Shown: piece by piece, positions 1 through 9,363 of the stretch
How positions within the stretch are numbered: position 1 is the first letter of the stretch
Layout of the letters: every line of letters begins with the position of its first letter
Assembly: GCF_017352375.1 (NCBI RefSeq)
Contig: NZ_JAFEVR010000004.1
Span: forward strand, 992,001-1,056,000
Length of the DNA: 64,000 nt
Direction: 5' to 3'
DNA from: Mycolicibacterium sp. S2-37
Lineage (GTDB): Bacteria > Actinomycetota > Actinomycetes > Mycobacteriales > Mycobacteriaceae
Program-made: the position numbers and the translations under genes
Notes under the pieces: generated by a model
The model's database searches: none
What the model was told of the DNA's origin: nothing
What the model saw: only the letters and a program-made list of their open reading frames with translations

Positions 1-1482
1 CTGCGCCACGGCAGCAAAATCCGGATTGACCAGATCGGTGCCGAAATTGACGATTCCAGCGGCCTTCATCTCCAGCTCCACGAAGTTCAGCGACGAGTTG
101 TTGAAGACGACGACCGTGACCGGTAGCCGGTTCTGGATCAGCGTGATGAGCTCGCCGAACATCATCGTCAGGCCGCCGTCGCCGGCCAGTGCCACCACCT
201 GATGGCCGGGGAACGCGGTCTGCGCGCCGATGGCCAGCGGGAGCGCGCACGCCATCGTGCCGTGGTTGAAGGAACCGATCAGCCTGCGCCGTCCGTTCAT
301 CCGTAGATACCGTGCCGCCCACACCACCGGCGAGCCCACATCACAGGTGAACACGGCGTCATCGGCGGCCAGCCGATCCACCGTTCCCGCAACGTATTCG
401 GGGCGGATCGGGCTGCGGTCGCGGTCATTGACGGCGAGCGAGTCGAGTGAGGCCCGGGTACGGCGGTAGTGCCGCAGCGAGCGGTCGAGGTGATCGCGGT
501 CCGACTTCTGCGCCAACAGCGGCCGCAGCGCCGCCAGAGTGTCGGCGACCGATCCGACCAGACCCAGATGGACCGGGGTGCGCCGCCCGAGGTGCCGGCC
601 GCGGATGTCGACCTGGATCACCTTCGCGTGGTCGGGATAGAACTGTCCATAGGGAAAGTCGGTGCCCAGCATCAGCAGCGCGTCGGATTCCTTGATGGCC
701 TTGTAGCCGGACGCGAAGCCGAGCAGACCGGTCATCCCGACGTCGAACGGGTTGTCGTATTCGATGAACTCCTTGCCGCGCAACGCATGGACGATCGGGG
801 CGTTCAGCGTGGCGGCGGTGTCCACCAGCGCGTCGTGCGCACCGGCGACCCCGGCACCGCCCAGGATGGTGACCCGCCGGGCCTCGTTGAGGATCGTCGC
901 CGCCCGCTGCAGCGATTCGTCGTCGGGCCGCACCACTGAACGGCTGGCCACCACCGGGCGGGCGTTCCAGTTCGACGCGTCGGCCCGTTGCAGGAAGATC
1001 TCGCCGGGAACCACGACGACCGCCACACCGTTCTCCTCGACGGCGGCCCGCATCGCCATCTCGAGGATGCGTGGCGCCATCTCCGGCGTGCTGACCAGCT
1101 CCCGGTAGACGCTGCAGTCGCGGAACAACTCCTGGGGATGGGTCTCCTGGAAGTACTCCGATCCGATCTCGCTGCGCGGGATGTGGGCGGCGACGGCCAG
1201 TACCGGAACGCGGCTGCGATGCGCGTCGTACAGACCGTTGATCAGATGGAGGTTGCCCGGGCCGCAGCTGCCGGCGCACACGGCCAGCCGGCCGGTCAGC
1301 GCGGCATCCGCCGCCGCCGCGAACGCCGCGGTCTCCTCGTGGCGCACGTGCTCCCACGAGATGGCGCCGCTGCGGCGGATCGCATCGGTGAATCCGTTGA
1401 GGCTGTCCCCCGGCAGGCCGTAGACGCGGCGCACACCGCTGAGCGACAGGGCGGAGATGACGTGATCAGCGACGGTCGCCAC
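1..1482 (-). CDS. Thiamine-pyrophosphate enzyme, pyruvate dehydrogenase (quinone)/acetolactate synthase-like, partial
   Basis: This is the N-terminal 494 residues of a TPP-dependent enzyme; the C-terminus lies beyond the left edge. The N-terminal pyrimidine-binding domain has RHEETAAFAA around residues 47-56, whose glutamate is the TPP-activating acid of the family. A central domain follows, and then the TPP/Mg motif, GDGG...VVFNN, late in the visible part. The product of the family is oxidative decarboxylation of pyruvate or a related 2-oxoacid; the architecture is closest to PoxB-type enzymes, but acetolactate-synthase paralogues cannot be excluded. GTG at 1482 is used because an in-frame TAG sits four codons upstream with no other start between. 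It is head to tail with the SDR at 1553-2311, about 70 bp away. Confidence 0.85.
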   Translation of the reverse strand, partial: MATVADHVISALSLSGVRRVYGLPGDSLNGFTDAIRRSGAISWEHVRHEETAAFAAAADAALTGRLAVCAGSCGPGNLHLINGLYDAHRSRVPVLAVAAHIPRSEIGSEYFQETHPQELFRDCSVYRELVSTPEMAPRILEMAMRAAVEENGVAVVVVPGEIFLQRADASNWNARPVVASRSVVRPDDESLQRAATILNEARRVTILGGAGVAGAHDALVDTAATLNAPIVHALRGKEFIEYDNPFDVGMTGLLGFASGYKAIKESDALLMLGTDFPYGQFYPDHAKVIQVDIRGRHLGRRTPVHLGLVGSVADTLAALRPLLAQKSDRDHLDRSLRHYRRTRASLDSLAVNDRDRSPIRPEYVAGTVDRLAADDAVFTCDVGSPVVWAARYLRMNGRRRLIGSFNHGTMACALPLAIGAQTAFPGHQVVALAGDGGLTMMFGELITLIQNRLPVTVVVFNNSSLNFVELEMKAAGIVNFGTDLVNPDFAAVAQ

Positions 1483-1552
1483 CCGCGCAGCCTATGCGAT
1501 TTCGGCGCGGAGACGGTCGCTGAGCGGATGTTTCCGCGCCGAAATCACCGGA

Positions 1553-2311
1553 TCACTTAGGTGCGAAGCGCTGACCGGCGTCCAGCCGGATGCACTGACC
1601 GTTGAGCATCGCGTTCTCGACGATCGCGAGGGCGAGCTTTGCGTACTCCTCGGGGCGACCCAACCGCTTGGGGAACGCCGCATCCTTGGTCAGCTGCGCG
1701 GCGAACTCGTCGGGTATGCCCTCGGTCAGGCCCGTGGCGAACAGGCTGGGCGCGATCGCGGTCACGCGGATGCCCAGGCTACCGAGGTCGCGAGCCATGG
1801 TCAGGCACATGCCGGCGATGGCGGCCTTGGACGCGGTGTAGGCGACCTGGCCGATCTGGCCCTCGAACGCTGCGATCGAGGAGGTGTTGATGATGACGCC
1901 GCGCTCGTCATCCTCCGGCTCGTTGCGGCTCATGTGCTCGGCGGCGAGCCTGCTGATGTTGAATGTGCCGACGGTGTTGAGGTCCTGCACCTGACGGAAG
2001 ACGTCGAGATCGTGCGGGCCGTTCTTGGTGAGCGTGCGCATCGCCGATCCGCCGCCCGCGGTGGTGACCGCGATGTGCAGGCCGCCGAGGCCGTCAACCG
2101 CCTCGCGCAGCACCTGTTCGGTGCCGGCGAAATCCATCACATCGACCTCGTAGAAGGTGCCCCCGATCGCGTCGGCGACTTCCTTGCCCTTGGACTGCGG
2201 CCGGTCCAGCACGGCCACACCGGCGCCGCGCTTGGCCAGCGCCTCCGCCGTGGCCCTGCCGAAGCCGGACGCACCCCCGACGATGACGGCCTTCTTGCCC
2301 TCGATCTCCAT
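1553..2311 (-). CDS. Short-chain dehydrogenase/reductase, 3-hydroxyacyl-CoA dehydrogenase type 2-like
   Basis: A complete 252-residue classical SDR. The NAD(P)-binding motif GGASGFG is at residues 12-18, the catalytic serine is about 144-145 and YTASK gives Tyr158 and Lys162. The long insertion before the active-site serine and the overall sequence resemble HSD10-type 3-hydroxyacyl-CoA dehydrogenases, which oxidise short or branched 3-hydroxyacyl-CoA with NAD. The substrate is inferred from family only. ATG at 2311 is chosen over the TTG one codon upstream because an AAGGG ribosome-binding site sits about 6-7 bases before it. It is divergent from the Mo-domain gene at 2411 across a 99-bp promoter region and probably not part of the catabolic island. 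Confidence 0.85.
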   Translation of the reverse strand: MEIEGKKAVIVGGASGFGRATAEALAKRGAGVAVLDRPQSKGKEVADAIGGTFYEVDVMDFAGTEQVLREAVDGLGGLHIAVTTAGGGSAMRTLTKNGPHDLDVFRQVQDLNTVGTFNISRLAAEHMSRNEPEDDERGVIINTSSIAAFEGQIGQVAYTASKAAIAGMCLTMARDLGSLGIRVTAIAPSLFATGLTEGIPDEFAAQLTKDAAFPKRLGRPEEYAKLALAIVENAMLNGQCIRLDAGQRFAPK

Positions 2312-2410
2312 CAAGCACCCTTTCCAATTCGTTGTCGATCTGTAAACAAGTTAGCCGACGTCACCGTCCGGTAAGCCTTTCGGGTCGGTGCGCTGACTAC
2401 CTTGGCCAGC

Positions 2411-3958
2411 ATGGGCCGTCCGGCACGAACATCGCGCGCGTGGTGTGGCATCGCCGCGGCCGCCGTCGCACTCGGCGTCACCGAACTGGCGGCGGCGCTC
2501 TTCGGGCCGGAGGCCGACGCGCGCACCGCGGTCGGGTCCGCGGTCATCGACTCCACACCGGGGGCGGTGAAGGAGTGGGCTATCTCGACGTTCGGCATGG
2601 CCGACAAGCTGGTGCTCTCGCTGCTCGTGCTACTCGTCATCGCGGTGATCGCCGCGGTGGCGGGCGCCCTGGAGACCCGCCGGGTGCCGATCGGCAGCGC
2701 GGCGATCGTCGCTGGCGGGGCCGCGGGCTGCGCTGCGGTGCTGTCCCGCGCCGGCGCCACCGTTGCCGACGTCATCCCGACGATCGTGGGCACCCTGTGC
2801 GGTGTCATGGTGTTGCGGCTGCTGGTGTCGGGGCGCATCGTCGACGCCGCCGATCCGGTCGATGGCGAGCCGGATCGCGGTCGCCGGTTGTCCCTCGTGG
2901 CGCTCGGAACCGTCGCCCTCGGCGCGGTCGCGGGTGTGGCCGGGGCCGCGCTCTCCCGCCGCGCCGCCTCGGTCGCCGGGGACCGTGCGGCATTCCTGCT
3001 GCCGAGCCCCGTCGCGCCCGCACCTCCGATTCCACCGGCCGTGCAACCGCCCGGGGTCGCGCTGCCGTCCTTCATCACCAGCAACGCTGATTTCTACCGC
3101 ATCGACACCGCGCTCAGCGTCCCGCAAGTGGACCGCGACTCATGGCAGTTGCACATCCACGGCATGGTCGACCGCGAGATCACCTACCGCATGGCCGATC
3201 TCGAGCAGTTCGAGGCGGTCGAGAAGGTGGTCACCCTGACGTGTGTGTCCAACCCCGTCGGCGGCAACCTGATCTCGACGGCGACCTGGATCGGATACCG
3301 GGTGCGGGACCTGTTGGCACAGGCGGGCGTTCAGCCCGACGCGGATATGGTGCTCTCGACGTCGCAGGACGGGTTCACCGCGGGCACGCCGGTCGAGGCC
3401 CTCGTCGACGGCCGCGACTCGCTGCTCGCGATCGGGATGAACGGCCAGCCGCTGCCCACCGAACACGGGTATCCGGCGCGGTTGGTGGTTCCCGGCCTGT
3501 ACGGCTACGTGTCGGCGACGAAGTGGGTCGTGGACCTGGAGGTCACCCGCTTCGACCGTGCCGAGGCCTACTGGACGAGACTCGGCTGGTCTGCGCGCGG
3601 ACCGATCAAGACGCAGTCGCGGATCGACGTGCCGCGCAGCGGCGCCGATGTCGCACCGGGTCCGGTGACCTTCGGCGGGGTGGCCTGGGCGCAGGACCGC
3701 GGCGGGGTGCGGTCGGTGCAGGTCCGTATCGATCCGCCCAGCGGTGAGGGTGAGTGGCGTGAGGCCGAACTCGGCGACAGCTACTCCGACGACACCTGGC
3801 GGCTGTGGAGCATCGACTGGGAGGCACGCGAGCCGGGCCTGTACTCGATCACCGTCCGCGCGACCGACAACACCGGCGCAGTGCAGACCTCGCAACGGGC
3901 CGACCCGGTCCCCGACGGCGCCACCGGCTGGCACCGGATCACCTTCACCGTCAGATAG
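2411..3958 (+). CDS. Membrane-anchored molybdopterin-dependent oxidoreductase (sulfite oxidase fold)
   Basis: A 515-residue protein in three parts. The first ~185 residues carry about four to five hydrophobic segments. A Pro/Ala-rich linker follows, and then a sulfite-oxidase-type Moco domain from about residue 220 with TLTCVSN (Cys at about residue 278 from this start), the Mo-coordinating cysteine. The final ~110 residues form the Mo-co dimerisation/Ig-like domain. The topology suggests that the catalytic domain is tethered outside the membrane, but the orientation is inferred. The family oxidises or reduces small oxo-substrates; the physiological substrate is unknown. The start could also be TTG at 2402; neither has a strong ribosome-binding site. 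It is followed after about 100 bp by ligB on the same strand. Confidence 0.85.
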   Translation: MGRPARTSRAWCGIAAAAVALGVTELAAALFGPEADARTAVGSAVIDSTPGAVKEWAISTFGMADKLVLSLLVLLVIAVIAAVAGALETRRVPIGSAAIVAGGAAGCAAVLSRAGATVADVIPTIVGTLCGVMVLRLLVSGRIVDAADPVDGEPDRGRRLSLVALGTVALGAVAGVAGAALSRRAASVAGDRAAFLLPSPVAPAPPIPPAVQPPGVALPSFITSNADFYRIDTALSVPQVDRDSWQLHIHGMVDREITYRMADLEQFEAVEKVVTLTCVSNPVGGNLISTATWIGYRVRDLLAQAGVQPDADMVLSTSQDGFTAGTPVEALVDGRDSLLAIGMNGQPLPTEHGYPARLVVPGLYGYVSATKWVVDLEVTRFDRAEAYWTRLGWSARGPIKTQSRIDVPRSGADVAPGPVTFGGVAWAQDRGGVRSVQVRIDPPSGEGEWREAELGDSYSDDTWRLWSIDWEAREPGLYSITVRATDNTGAVQTSQRADPVPDGATGWHRITFTVR

Positions 3959-4059
3959 ACGCGCCCCGGCCAGGACCTCCCGGATCAGGAGACCCGGTCG
4001 ATGCTGCAGAGAGGATGACCGTGCTCGGCGATGTCTGACCTCCGTGCCATCCTCGACCC

Positions 4060-5595
4060 ATGCTGCTCGTCGATGTCGCCGCCGTGTCGGCCGAGGTCGG
4101 TGCCACCTCGTCCCGACTGGCCAAGACGTCACTGATCGCCGATCTGCTGACCCGCACCAAAGATCCGCACGCTGTCGCGGTGGTGGTGTCCTGGCTTTCC
4201 GGCGAGTTGCCGCAGCGCCAAATCGGTGTCGGCTGGGCGGCGCTGCGCTCGCTACCCGGTCCCGCCGCCGCGCCGTCGTTGACGGTCACCGGCGTCGACG
4301 CGCTCTTCAGCGAGATCGGGGCCGTCGCGGGCAAGGGTTCGCAGGCCCGGCGGGCGGAACTGGTGGCCGGGCTGTTCGCCGCCGCGACGAGCGCCGAGCA
4401 GACCTTCCTGCGTCGTCTGCTCACCGGTGAACTCCGCCAGGGCGCCCTGCTGGGGGTGATGGCCGACGCGGTCGCCAAGGCCACCGCCCTGCCCGCCGCC
4501 GACGTCCGGCGCGCGGCGATGCTTGCCGGCGACCTCCCCGCCGTCGCGGCGGCCGCCCTGACCGGCGAAGAGTCGGCGCTCGCCCAGTTCACCCTGCAGG
4601 TGGGGCGACCCGTCGGACCGATGCTCGCTCACACCGCCAACGGTGTCTCCGACGCCCTCCACAAGCTGCGGGGGGCAGTGGTGTTCGAGGCGAAGCTGGA
4701 CGGAGCGCGGGTGCAGATCCACCGCAACGGGGCAGACGTGTCCGTGTACACCCGCAGCCTCGACGACGTCACCGCCCGGCTTCCGGAGGTGGTCGAGGCC
4801 GCCTTGGCCTGGCCGGTCGATGCGGTGATCGCCGACGCCGAGGCGATCGCGCTGCGCCCGGACGGCCGGCCGCACCGCTTCCAGGTCACCGCGTCGAGAT
4901 TCGGCCGCAGCGTGGACATCGCGGCCGCCCGCGCGGCGCAACCGCTCTCGGTGTTCGTCTTCGACCTGCTTCACCTCGACGGCGCCGATCTGCTCGGCCG
5001 CTCCACCGTCGACCGCGCCGCCGCGCTGGCCACGGTCATCCCGGCCGCTCAACGGGTCGACCGTCTGGTCACCGCTGACGCGGACGAGGCGCAGCGCTTC
5101 CTCGACGCCACGCTGAGGGCAGGACATGAAGGGGTGATGGCCAAGGCCGCGGAGGCGCCCTACGAAGCGGGACGACGCGGCGCGGCGTGGCTGAAGGTCA
5201 AACCCGTACACACCCTCGACCTGGTCGTGCTCGCGGTCGAGTGGGGCAACGGCAGGCGACGCGGCAAGTTGTCGAACATCCACCTCGGTGCCCGCGATCC
5301 GGGCAGCGGCGACTTCGTGATGCTCGGCAAGACGTTCAAGGGAATGACCGACGCGATGCTCGACTGGCAGACCGCACGCTTTCTCGAGCTGGCCGAGGGG
5401 CCGACCGACGGCTATGTGGTGACAGTGCGCCCCGAGCAGGTGGTGGAGATCGCCTTCGACGGCGTCCAGACATCCACCCGGTATCCGGGCGGAATGGCGT
5501 TGCGCTTCGCTCGGGTGCTGCGCTACCGCGACGACAAATCCCCTGCCGAGGCCGACACCATCGATATCGTTCGGGCGTTCCACGAACCCGGCTGA
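4060..5595 (+). CDS. ligB: ATP-dependent DNA ligase LigB
   Basis: A 511-residue ATP-dependent DNA ligase. The adenylation motif I, EAKLDGAR, is at residues 210-217 with Lys212 as the AMP-accepting lysine. An N-terminal DNA-binding domain precedes it and an OB-fold domain follows, with motif V-like WLKVKP near residue 381. The length matches mycobacterial LigB at about 507 residues. LigB seals nicks using ATP but is non-essential where NAD-dependent LigA is present, which is knowledge of the family. The downstream neighbour is cstA after an 89-bp gap, the same order as I recall for Rv3062-Rv3063 in M. tuberculosis. That supports both identity and a mycobacterial origin. Confidence 0.96.
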   Translation: MLLVDVAAVSAEVGATSSRLAKTSLIADLLTRTKDPHAVAVVVSWLSGELPQRQIGVGWAALRSLPGPAAAPSLTVTGVDALFSEIGAVAGKGSQARRAELVAGLFAAATSAEQTFLRRLLTGELRQGALLGVMADAVAKATALPAADVRRAAMLAGDLPAVAAAALTGEESALAQFTLQVGRPVGPMLAHTANGVSDALHKLRGAVVFEAKLDGARVQIHRNGADVSVYTRSLDDVTARLPEVVEAALAWPVDAVIADAEAIALRPDGRPHRFQVTASRFGRSVDIAAARAAQPLSVFVFDLLHLDGADLLGRSTVDRAAALATVIPAAQRVDRLVTADADEAQRFLDATLRAGHEGVMAKAAEAPYEAGRRGAAWLKVKPVHTLDLVVLAVEWGNGRRRGKLSNIHLGARDPGSGDFVMLGKTFKGMTDAMLDWQTARFLELAEGPTDGYVVTVRPEQVVEIAFDGVQTSTRYPGGMALRFARVLRYRDDKSPAEADTIDIVRAFHEPG

Positions 5596-5684
5596 CCGAC
5601 GGAAAGCCACCGTTCGCCTCCGTGCCGATTTCGGTGATGCGAGGATCTACGCGCACGCACAGTCGCGTCAGAGGGGGAAGCATC

Positions 5685-7979
5685 GTGCCAGGACCCACCG
5701 CCGCATCGTTCGAGCGAACCGAAGAACACGACGGGGACGTCACCTACATCCGCACCGACCGGGATCTGCCGCCGGTGGCGATCGTCGACCGGTCGCCGAT
5801 CACGGTCAAACACCGGATCGTCTTCGGCGTCATCGCGCTGATCGGCGCCGTCGCATGGTTGATCATCGCGTTCTTCCGCGGGGAGACGATCAATGCGGTC
5901 TGGTTCGTCCTCGCCGCGATCTGCACCTATCTGGTTGCGTTCCGGTTCTACGCCCGCTTCATCGAGATGAAGATCGTGCAGCCCCGCGACGACATCGCCA
6001 CGCCGGCCGAGATCTTCGAGAACGCCACTGATTACGTGCCGACCGACCGCCGGGTGCTCTTCGGCCACCACTTCGCGGCGATCGCCGGCGCGGGCCCGCT
6101 GGTCGGTCCGGTGCTGGCGATGCAGATGGGCTTCCTACCCGGCACCATCTGGATCATCATCGGCGCCGTGGTGGCCGGCTGCGTCCAGGACTATCTGGTG
6201 CTGGCCATCTCGGTGCGACGGCGCGGCCGCTCACTGGGGCAGATGGCCCGCGACGAACTCGGCACCATCGGCGGGGCGGCCGCCATCGTCGGCGTCCTGG
6301 TCATCATGGTGATCCTGCTGGCGGTGCTGGCGCTGGTCGTCGTGCAGGCGCTGGCCGAGAGCCCGTGGGGTGTCTTCTCCATCGCGATGACGATTCCCAT
6401 CGCCATTTTCATGGGTCTGTACCTGCGGTTCCTGCGACCCGGCCGGGTCTCGGAGGTCTCGCTGATCGGAGTGGCGCTGCTGCTGCTGGCGGTCGTCGCC
6501 GGGGGGTGGGTGGCCGAGACCGCCTGGGGCGACGAATGGTTCACGCTGTCGAAGGTGACGCTGTCGTGGTGCATCATCATCTACGGGCTGGCCGCATCGG
6601 TTCTGCCGGTGTGGTTCCTGCTGGCACCACGCGATTACCTGTCGACGTTCATGAAGGTCGGCACCATCGCCCTGCTGGCGGTCGGCATCCTCATCGCCCG
6701 GCCGGTGATGGAGGCCCCGGCCATCTCGACCTTCGCCGGCTCGGGCACCGGACCGGTCTTCGCCGGGTCGCTGTTCCCCTTCCTGTTCATCACCATCGCC
6801 TGCGGCGCCCTGTCCGGCTTCCACTCGCTGATCTCCTCGGGCACCACGCCCAAGCTGCTGGAGAAGGAGGGGCAGATGCGGCTGATCGGCTACGGCGGCA
6901 TGCTGACCGAGTCCTTCGTGGCGATCATGGCCCTGATCACCGCCGCCATCCTCAACCAGCACCTCTACTTCGCCATCAACGCGCCGTCCGCCGCGACCGG
7001 CGGCACGGCCGAGACGGCGGCGGAGTACGTCAACGGGTTGGGCCTGTCCGGCGCGCCGATCACCCCGGCCGAGATCACCGACGCCGCCACCTCGGTCGGC
7101 GAGAACTCGATCGTGTCGCGAACCGGCGGAGCCCCCACGCTGGCGTTCGGCATGTCCGAAGTGCTCCACCAGGTCTTCGGGGGCGAGAGCCTCAAGGCAT
7201 TCTGGTACCACTTCGCGATCATGTTCGAGGCGCTGTTCATCCTCACCACCGTCGATGCCGGCACCCGGGTGGCGCGCTTCATGCTGTCCGACGGCCTGTC
7301 CAACCTCGGCGGCCCGATGCGGCAGCTCAAGGATCCGAGCTGGCGGGTGGGTGCCTGGGTCTGCAGCGTCGTCGTGGTCGCCGCGTGGGGAAGCATCCTG
7401 CTGATGGGTGTCACCGACCCCCTCGGAGGAATCAACACCCTGTTCCCGCTGTTCGGGATCGCCAACCAACTCCTCGCCGCGATCGCCCTGACCGTCGTCA
7501 CGGTGGTGGTAATCAAGAAGGGTCTGCTCAAATGGGCCTGGATACCCGGGATTCCGCTGTTATGGGACCTCATCGTCACGCTGACCGCGTCCTGGCAGAA
7601 GATCTTCTCCGGCGACCCGAAGGTCGGCTACTGGACACAGCACTTCCAGTACCGCGCCGCGCAGCAGGCCGGTGAGTCCACGTTCCTCTCGGCCAAATCC
7701 CCTGACGACATTGACGCCGTGGTGCGCAACACCTTCATTCAGGGAACGTTGTCGGTGATCTTCGCGATCCTGGTCATTGTCGTCGTCGTGGCCGGTGTGG
7801 TCGTCGCCGTTCAGTCGATCCGCGGGCGCGGCCGCCCACTCGCCGAAGACGAACACCTGCCGTCGAGGCTCTTCGCCCCGTCGGGGATGATTCCCACCCA
7901 CGCCGAGAAGGAGGTGGAGAAACAATGGAACGCGCTACCTGGCTCGCACACCAGATCCGTTGGTACTGCGCCACATTGA
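5685..7979 (+). CDS. cstA: Carbon starvation protein CstA, pyruvate/peptide transporter
   Basis: A 764-residue polytopic membrane protein with about sixteen hydrophobic segments and the CstA-family core, including GPLVGP near residue 130, the SGFHSLISSGTTPK stretch and the VDAGTRVARFML stretch. Members import pyruvate or peptides during carbon starvation. GTG at 5685 is chosen because the strong site AGAGGGGGAAG ends about six bases before it; the same frame is open further upstream but there it overlaps ligB and is not gene-like. The length is close to that of Rv3063, as I recall it. Its last 55 bp overlap the start of the YbdD-family gene, which implies translational coupling. Confidence 0.95.
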   Translation: MPGPTAASFERTEEHDGDVTYIRTDRDLPPVAIVDRSPITVKHRIVFGVIALIGAVAWLIIAFFRGETINAVWFVLAAICTYLVAFRFYARFIEMKIVQPRDDIATPAEIFENATDYVPTDRRVLFGHHFAAIAGAGPLVGPVLAMQMGFLPGTIWIIIGAVVAGCVQDYLVLAISVRRRGRSLGQMARDELGTIGGAAAIVGVLVIMVILLAVLALVVVQALAESPWGVFSIAMTIPIAIFMGLYLRFLRPGRVSEVSLIGVALLLLAVVAGGWVAETAWGDEWFTLSKVTLSWCIIIYGLAASVLPVWFLLAPRDYLSTFMKVGTIALLAVGILIARPVMEAPAISTFAGSGTGPVFAGSLFPFLFITIACGALSGFHSLISSGTTPKLLEKEGQMRLIGYGGMLTESFVAIMALITAAILNQHLYFAINAPSAATGGTAETAAEYVNGLGLSGAPITPAEITDAATSVGENSIVSRTGGAPTLAFGMSEVLHQVFGGESLKAFWYHFAIMFEALFILTTVDAGTRVARFMLSDGLSNLGGPMRQLKDPSWRVGAWVCSVVVVAAWGSILLMGVTDPLGGINTLFPLFGIANQLLAAIALTVVTVVVIKKGLLKWAWIPGIPLLWDLIVTLTASWQKIFSGDPKVGYWTQHFQYRAAQQAGESTFLSAKSPDDIDAVVRNTFIQGTLSVIFAILVIVVVVAGVVVAVQSIRGRGRPLAEDEHLPSRLFAPSGMIPTHAEKEVEKQWNALPGSHTRSVGTAPH

Positions 7980-8116
7980 TGGGCGACAACCACTACCGCC
8001 GGTACCTGGACTTCCGCGCACGCGACCATCCCGGCGAACCCGTGCTCTCCGAACGCGACTACTGGCGCATGCGGCACGCCTCGACCGAGGCGAACCCGAA
8101 CGCGCGCTGCTGCTAA
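7925..8116 (+). CDS. YbdD/YjiX family small protein, CstA partner
   Basis: A 63-residue soluble protein with the conserved pattern YCATLMGDNHYRRYL followed by HPGEPVLSERDYWR, typical of the YbdD/YjiX family (DUF466). In enterobacteria such proteins are encoded beside CstA/BtsT and are needed for pyruvate uptake. The gene begins inside the 3' end of cstA in another frame, overlapping by 55 bp, and GAGAAGGAGGTGGAG lies just upstream as a ribosome-binding site. It ends four bases inside the converging P450 gene. It ends with two cysteines (RCC), which I note without a functional claim. Confidence 0.9.
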   Translation: MERATWLAHQIRWYCATLMGDNHYRRYLDFRARDHPGEPVLSERDYWRMRHASTEANPNARCC

Positions 8117-9363
8117 CCGCCGGCGGCGGGTCGTAGCGAATACCGGATGGGCAGGTGTTTGAGGCCGCCGACGAACACGGTCGCAACGTGCTCGGGGCTG
8201 CCTGCGAGCTCGACATGGTCAAGGCGCGGAACCAGTTCGGAGAAGAAGCTGCTCACCTCCATGCGCGCCAGCGCCGCGCCCAGACAGAAGTGGACGCCGT
8301 AGCCGAACGCCACATGCTTGTTGGGTTCGCGGCCGACGTCGAAGCGGAACGGCTCGTCGAAGACTTCCTCGTCGCGGTTGGCCGACGGATAGGACAGCAG
8401 CACCGACTGGCCGGCGGAGATCGGAACTCCCCGAACGGTGGTGTCGACGGCGGCCGTCCGCATGAACTCCTTGACCGGGGTGACCCAGCGGATCATCTCT
8501 TCGGTCGCCGTCGGCATCAGATCCGGGTTGTCCCGCAGCCGCCGCAGTTCGCCGGGGTTCTCGATCAGTGCGTGGAGACCACCGGAGATGGTCGCGCTCG
8601 TCGTGTCGTGTCCGGCGGTCGCAATGATGGCGTAGTAGGACACGGTGTCGATGTCGGACAACGGTTCTCCATCGATCGTCGCGTTGGCGATCGCCGACGC
8701 GAGATCCTCGGTGGGGTGCTCGCGGCGGGCGGCGGTCAGCGCGTTGAAGTACCCGAACATGTCGAGCAACACCGCGACCTGGTCCTCTTTCGACGCGCCC
8801 TGGGAGAACTCGACGTCGTCGTTGCCGAACAACTCCTGGGTGTACTGCAGCATCCTCGGGAAGTCGGCCTCGGGCACACCGAGCAGGGACATGATGACGT
8901 AGAGCGGGAAGTTGACCGCAACCTCCTGCACGAAGTCGCACTCGCCGCCGGCATCCATCATCTGGTCGACGTAGCGCCGCGCGAGTTCGTCGACCCGCAT
9001 CTTCATCGCGCGCATGGCCTTGGGGCGGAACCAGTCCGCACCGATCGCGCGGACCACGCGGTGCTGCGGGTCATCGAGGTGGATCAGGGTACTGATGCCG
9101 ACAGCGGCCTGCAGTTCGTCGGACTCCGCCGTCATCAGCACCGGACGCGGCGCGTTGGTGAACACCGTGTTGGCGCGTTCGATCGCCATGATGTCCGCGT
9201 GTTTGGTGATCGCCCAGAACGGCCGGTAACCCGGGACGTCGACCCACGCCACCGGCGCCTCGGCGCGCAGATGCGCCAGTGCAGCATGGAGTTTCACCTC
9301 ATCGGTGTAGGACGAGGGGTCGGCGAAAAGCCTCGCGGCCTCATCGATGATCGGTGCACTCAT
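8113..9363 (-). CDS. Cytochrome P450
   Basis: A 416-residue bacterial class I P450. The I-helix oxygen-activation motif AGHDTTSA is near residue 248-255, the K-helix ExxR is EEMIR, and the haem-ligand loop FGYGVHFCLG places the cysteine at about residue 360. No membrane anchor is visible. It hydroxylates an unknown hydrophobic substrate using electrons from a ferredoxin, but no ferredoxin or reductase gene lies nearby. Its ATG overlaps the stop of the upstream F420-type oxidoreductase as ATGA, so the two are one operon, controlled by the divergent promoter at 10410-10486. The exact CYP family cannot be assigned by eye. Confidence 0.94.
   Translation of the reverse strand: MSAPIIDEAARLFADPSSYTDEVKLHAALAHLRAEAPVAWVDVPGYRPFWAITKHADIMAIERANTVFTNAPRPVLMTAESDELQAAVGISTLIHLDDPQHRVVRAIGADWFRPKAMRAMKMRVDELARRYVDQMMDAGGECDFVQEVAVNFPLYVIMSLLGVPEADFPRMLQYTQELFGNDDVEFSQGASKEDQVAVLLDMFGYFNALTAARREHPTEDLASAIANATIDGEPLSDIDTVSYYAIIATAGHDTTSATISGGLHALIENPGELRRLRDNPDLMPTATEEMIRWVTPVKEFMRTAAVDTTVRGVPISAGQSVLLSYPSANRDEEVFDEPFRFDVGREPNKHVAFGYGVHFCLGAALARMEVSSFFSELVPRLDHVELAGSPEHVATVFVGGLKHLPIRYSLRPAAGG

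Noticed and set aside
425..1357. Long minus-strand open frame within the TPP enzyme.
   Set aside because: It is a low-complexity Arg/Gly-rich shadow; the TPP enzyme reads through the same strand in another frame with clear motifs.
5187..5684. N-terminal extension of the CstA frame into ligB.
   Set aside because: The residues are arginine-rich and antifamilial; the GTG at 5685 has a strong ribosome-binding site and gives the family length.
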